IMG/VR virus record: IMGVR_UViG_3300018481_000048
Location: 1 to 34,900 of that record
Direction: 5' to 3' (one strand)
Length of the DNA: 34,900 nucleotides
From: a virus
Both the position numbers and the translations under genes were made by a program. The first letter of the stretch is position 1. Every line of letters begins with the position of its first letter. The notes beneath the pieces were generated by a model. That model did no database searches, was not told the origin of the DNA, and saw only the letters and a program-made list of their open reading frames with translations. Shown here one piece after another: positions 31,756 through 34,900 of the stretch.

Positions 31756-32289
31756 ATGAGCGAGCCACTTGAGGTTTTATATTTCAACTGGCTCTGCTCA
31801 GAAATTAACGATCCGAGGCAAAGTAGACGTGGGGCCATTTATACAAGGCTTCTAGTACGGCTTCAAGCTTTTGAATTTATCTGGCTTGTATCCGGTGATG
31901 ATAATAGGTACGAAGACTGTCACGATCTACGCCTCGACTTCCTTTCCAGCAGGTTCTTACCAAGTAATGAACCGTTTGTACATGAGCTTGGATATTCAGT
32001 ATTGGAGGTTTTGGTCGCTTTTTCTCGTAGAGCGTCTTTCGAAACTGATTTGTCAGGACGAGATTGGTTCTGGCGTATGATTAGTAATCTCGGGTTATAT
32101 GAGTTCACAGATAATTTATATCCTGGAGATCGTACGGTTGACAGGATTCTGGAACGATTTGTATTTCGTACATATACCCGAAAAGGTCATGGAGGTCTGT
32201 TCCCTTTGGAGTATTCAAAGAGAGATCAGAGGAAGGTAGAAATCTGGTACCAGTTCTTCGCATATTTGGATGAGAATAATATAAGCTGA
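31756..32289 (+). CDS. Conserved phage hypothetical upstream of replication gene
   Basis: The 177-residue soluble protein has LEVLYFNWLCSEINDPRQSRR, LLVRLQAFEFIWLVSGDDNRYEDCHDLRLDF, SVLEVLVAFSRRASF and DRTVDRILERFVFRTYTRKGHGGLFPL. This layout occurs beside the primase-helicase gene in many siphophages. The role is unknown. ATG 31756 is one base after the previous stop (TGACATGA). Its stop is followed 11 bases later by the replication gene. Confidence 0.65.
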   Translation: MSEPLEVLYFNWLCSEINDPRQSRRGAIYTRLLVRLQAFEFIWLVSGDDNRYEDCHDLRLDFLSSRFLPSNEPFVHELGYSVLEVLVAFSRRASFETDLSGRDWFWRMISNLGLYEFTDNLYPGDRTVDRILERFVFRTYTRKGHGGLFPLEYSKRDQRKVEIWYQFFAYLDENNIS

Positions 32290-32300
32290 GAGGGGGTCCT

Positions 32301-34900
32301 ATGGATTTCTATCAAATCAGAATTAATGAAAGAAAAGATGGACCCCCAGAGATTTTTCCCGATTGGACTGTGGGTAGATCACAAGATCTAATGGTTCGCG
32401 GGAGATCTTTCTATGCTATTTGGGACGAGGCACGAGGTTCTTGGTCTAAGGATGAATATGACGTACAGCGTTTGGTTGATGAAGATCTTCATCGTTATAA
32501 CGACGCACACGGTCAACAATATGTAGTCAAGAATCTCAAATCATTCAGAAATAAGACATGGACTGAATTCCGAAAGTTCATGATGAATATTAGTGATAAT
32601 AGTCATCCTCTGGATGAAACATTGGTATTCGCTAATTCTGAGGTAAAGAAAAGTGACTATTCAACGCAATCCCTTTCTTATTCCCTGCTTCCTGGTGATT
32701 ATTCTGCGTGGGATGAGTTGCTTGGAGTGTTATATTCACCAGAAGAACGAGCGAAGATTGAATGGGCTATCGGAGCCATCGTTGCCGGAGATTCTAAGAA
32801 CATCCAGAAATTTCTGGTGTTTTACGGACCGGCAGGAAGTGGAAAGTCCACCGTCCTTAATATCATCCATGATTTGTTTAATGGATATGCAGTCACATTC
32901 GACGCCAAAGCGTTGGGTAGTGGGAACAATGCCTTTTCGACTGAAGTGTTTCGAGATAATCCGTTGGTTGCTATCCAGCATGATGGTGATTTGTCTCGGA
33001 TTGATGATAACACTAAGCTTAATTCAATAATTTCTCATGAAGAAATGACCATGAATGAGAAGTATAAGCCTTCATATTCTTCACGAGTGAATGCTTTTCT
33101 ATTCATGGGCACAAATCAGCCAGTGAGAATTAGTGATGCCAAGTCCGGTATCATTAGACGATTAATTGATGTGCATCCGACGGGAGTAAAGATTGATCCC
33201 GATCGATATGAATATCTCATGTCTCAAATTAAATTCGAGCATGGTGCTATTGCGCATCATTGTAAGAAACAATACAAAGACATGGGTAAGAATTATTACA
33301 ACGCATATCGTCCTGTTGAAATGATGTTACAGACTGACGTATTTTACAATTATGTTGAGTCATATTTTGACATCTTCAAAGCGCAAGATGGCGTTACTTT
33401 GAAGCAAGCATATGAGTTGTATAAAGAATTTGGAGTTGATTCGGGGATTGAGAAACTTCTTCCTCGGCATAAATTTCGTGAAGAACTCCGTAATTATTTC
33501 AGCACATTTGAAGATAGAGCAGAGATTAATGGGGTGAGAGTGCGCAGTTATTATGGCGGATTCAATCATCTTGCTCCCCCGGCAGCATATGTGTCAGATC
33601 CAGAATATACCATTACTTTGGGTGACTTTGAGTCTGCGTTAGATCGAAACTATGAAGATCAACCGGCTCAATATGCTCGTGCTAATGGTAATCCCGCAAA
33701 TAAATGGGTAAACGTTAACACAACGCTTGAGAATCTGGATACGACAAAGCTGCATTATGTTAAGATTCCTTTGAATCATATTGTCATTGATTTCGATTTA
33801 GTCGGTGATGATGGAGAGAAGAATCTTGATCTTAATTTACAAGCTGCTGCACAGTGGCCACCAACTTATACAGAATTAAGTAAAAGCGGAAAGGGAATTC
33901 ATCTTCATTATATTTACAACGGGGATGTAACAGAATTATCCAGTTTATATTCTGAAGGCATTGAGGTTAAGACCCTTCTTGGGGATGCTTCTTTGCGTCG
34001 GAAACTTAGTGAATGTAATAATCTGGATTTTGCTACCATCTCCAGTGGAATCCCAAAGAAAGAGAAGACCATGCTCGATAAGAAGCAGATCTCCACTGAA
34101 AAGGGGCTCCGTGAATTAATTGACAAGAACCTCCGTAAGGAGATTCATGCCGGAACTAAGCCCTCTATTGATTTCATCCAGAAGATTTTAGATGATGTTT
34201 ATGAGCAGGGATTGTCGTATGACCTTCGGGATATGCGAGGAACGATTCTTGCCTTTGCTGCAAACAGCACTAATCAAGCTGACGCGGCGATCAAAACCGT
34301 TCAGAAAATGCAGTTTGTTGGAAAGACTGAACTTCAAGACGTCAATCTTCCAGATGATAAACCAATTGCTTTCTTTGACTGTGAGGTATATCCTAATCTG
34401 TTTATTGTGTGTTGGAAATATGCGGGAGATACTGACGTTGTTAAAATGATTAATCCAACCGCAGAAGAGATTGAACCTCTGTTCGCTCTTAAATTGGTTG
34501 GGTTCTTTAATCGTCAATATGATAACCACATGCTTTGGGCACGATATCTGGGTTATTCAATTGAAGATGTCTTTAATCTCAGCAACGATATCATTGCAAA
34601 TGATCGTCGCGGGCGTCTTTTCGGAGAAGCATATAATTTATCCTATACGGATATTTATGACTTCTCTTCTAAGAAGCAGTCGTTGAAGAAGTTCCAGATT
34701 GAGCTTGGTATCCATCATATGGAAATGGATATTCCTTGGGATCAGCCGGTTCCCGATAACATGATTGACGCGGTTGTAAAATACTGTGTTAATGATGTGT
34801 TGGCTACAGAAGCAGTATTCTATGCACGAGAACAAGATTTTGTAGCTCGTCAGATCCTTGCAGAACTGTCTGGTATGAGTGTAAATAATAGTACTCAACA
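32301..34900 (+). CDS. SF3 helicase-primase-3'-5' exonuclease fusion (partial)
   Basis: The frame is open to the window end, over 866 codons. Helicase: Walker A GPAGSGKST (176-184), then VAIQHDGDLS and FLFMGTNQPVRI as in phage D5-like SF3 helicases. Primase: VIDFDL (Asp497, Asp499) and SGKGIHLHY (His534) match archaeo-eukaryotic primase motifs I and II. Exonuclease: FFDCE (Asp693, Glu695), FNRQYDNH (Asp741) and YCVND (Asp832) match DnaQ Exo I-III. The end (RQILAELSGMSVN) resembles the start of a family A polymerase, which lies past the window. GAGAGGGGG precedes ATG 32301. Checked codon by codon, no internal stop. Confidence 0.88.
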   Translation, partial: MDFYQIRINERKDGPPEIFPDWTVGRSQDLMVRGRSFYAIWDEARGSWSKDEYDVQRLVDEDLHRYNDAHGQQYVVKNLKSFRNKTWTEFRKFMMNISDNSHPLDETLVFANSEVKKSDYSTQSLSYSLLPGDYSAWDELLGVLYSPEERAKIEWAIGAIVAGDSKNIQKFLVFYGPAGSGKSTVLNIIHDLFNGYAVTFDAKALGSGNNAFSTEVFRDNPLVAIQHDGDLSRIDDNTKLNSIISHEEMTMNEKYKPSYSSRVNAFLFMGTNQPVRISDAKSGIIRRLIDVHPTGVKIDPDRYEYLMSQIKFEHGAIAHHCKKQYKDMGKNYYNAYRPVEMMLQTDVFYNYVESYFDIFKAQDGVTLKQAYELYKEFGVDSGIEKLLPRHKFREELRNYFSTFEDRAEINGVRVRSYYGGFNHLAPPAAYVSDPEYTITLGDFESALDRNYEDQPAQYARANGNPANKWVNVNTTLENLDTTKLHYVKIPLNHIVIDFDLVGDDGEKNLDLNLQAAAQWPPTYTELSKSGKGIHLHYIYNGDVTELSSLYSEGIEVKTLLGDASLRRKLSECNNLDFATISSGIPKKEKTMLDKKQISTEKGLRELIDKNLRKEIHAGTKPSIDFIQKILDDVYEQGLSYDLRDMRGTILAFAANSTNQADAAIKTVQKMQFVGKTELQDVNLPDDKPIAFFDCEVYPNLFIVCWKYAGDTDVVKMINPTAEEIEPLFALKLVGFFNRQYDNHMLWARYLGYSIEDVFNLSNDIIANDRRGRLFGEAYNLSYTDIYDFSSKKQSLKKFQIELGIHHMEMDIPWDQPVPDNMIDAVVKYCVNDVLATEAVFYAREQDFVARQILAELSGMSVNNSTQ

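Noticed and set aside
1-34900. CRISPR array, insertion sequence or attachment site
   Set aside because: No regular spacer-repeat array, transposase or integrase was found on either strand.

Overview
This window is a contiguous piece of a tailed double-stranded DNA phage (Caudoviricetes, siphovirus type) or of a prophage carrying the same genes. It holds packaging, head, connector and tail genes with a very long tape measure, then small accessory genes, then a replication protein. Every convincing gene lies on the + strand. No integrase, repressor or bacterial housekeeping gene is visible. The sequence is AT-leaning, but a few genes, above all the major capsid half of the protease-capsid fusion, use GC-rich codons. 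A distal tail gene of the ReqiPepy6 Gp37-like family, the tail chaperone type and the protease-capsid fusion suggest an actinobacterial host. That is inference: related phages also infect Firmicutes.

Layout. (1) 69-5222: beta-rich surface proteins, a Gly/Ser/Thr-rich tail-spike-like protein and a collagen-repeat tail fibre, unusually placed upstream of the packaging genes. (2) 5236-13491: small terminase-like protein, HNH nuclease, head-tail connector, HxGVKGQKWG-motif protein, large terminase, small appendage-like protein, portal, coiled-coil protein, prohead protease fused to the major capsid protein, head-tail closure protein. (3) 13492-23784: tail terminator, two paralogous major tail proteins with a tail-assembly chaperone between them, an appendage-like protein, a gp10-like protein, a 1590-residue tape measure, the distal tail protein and a Gp37-like tail protein. 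(4) 23823-24978: four small membrane proteins in the usual lysis-cassette position, with no recognisable endolysin. (5) 24992-27985: several very small genes, each behind a shared promoter type (TCGCA, exactly 14 bases, TATAAT or TATAGT) and mostly closed by its own hairpin terminator. A compact structured RNA sits among them. (6) 28010-32289: a dNMP kinase-like protein, two DUF6353-type proteins (one here, one in region 5) and other conserved phage proteins. (7) 32301 to the window end: one open frame joining an SF3 helicase, a primase-like core and a DnaQ-type 3'-5' exonuclease, cut by the window edge where a family A polymerase would be expected.

The signals not explained by gene content are a directional repeat (GTCAAAATGGGAGT, five copies on one strand in intergenic and coding DNA), the fixed-spacing promoter family and the structured RNA at 26524-26638. 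Together they suggest a phage-specific transcriptional control network over the accessory region.
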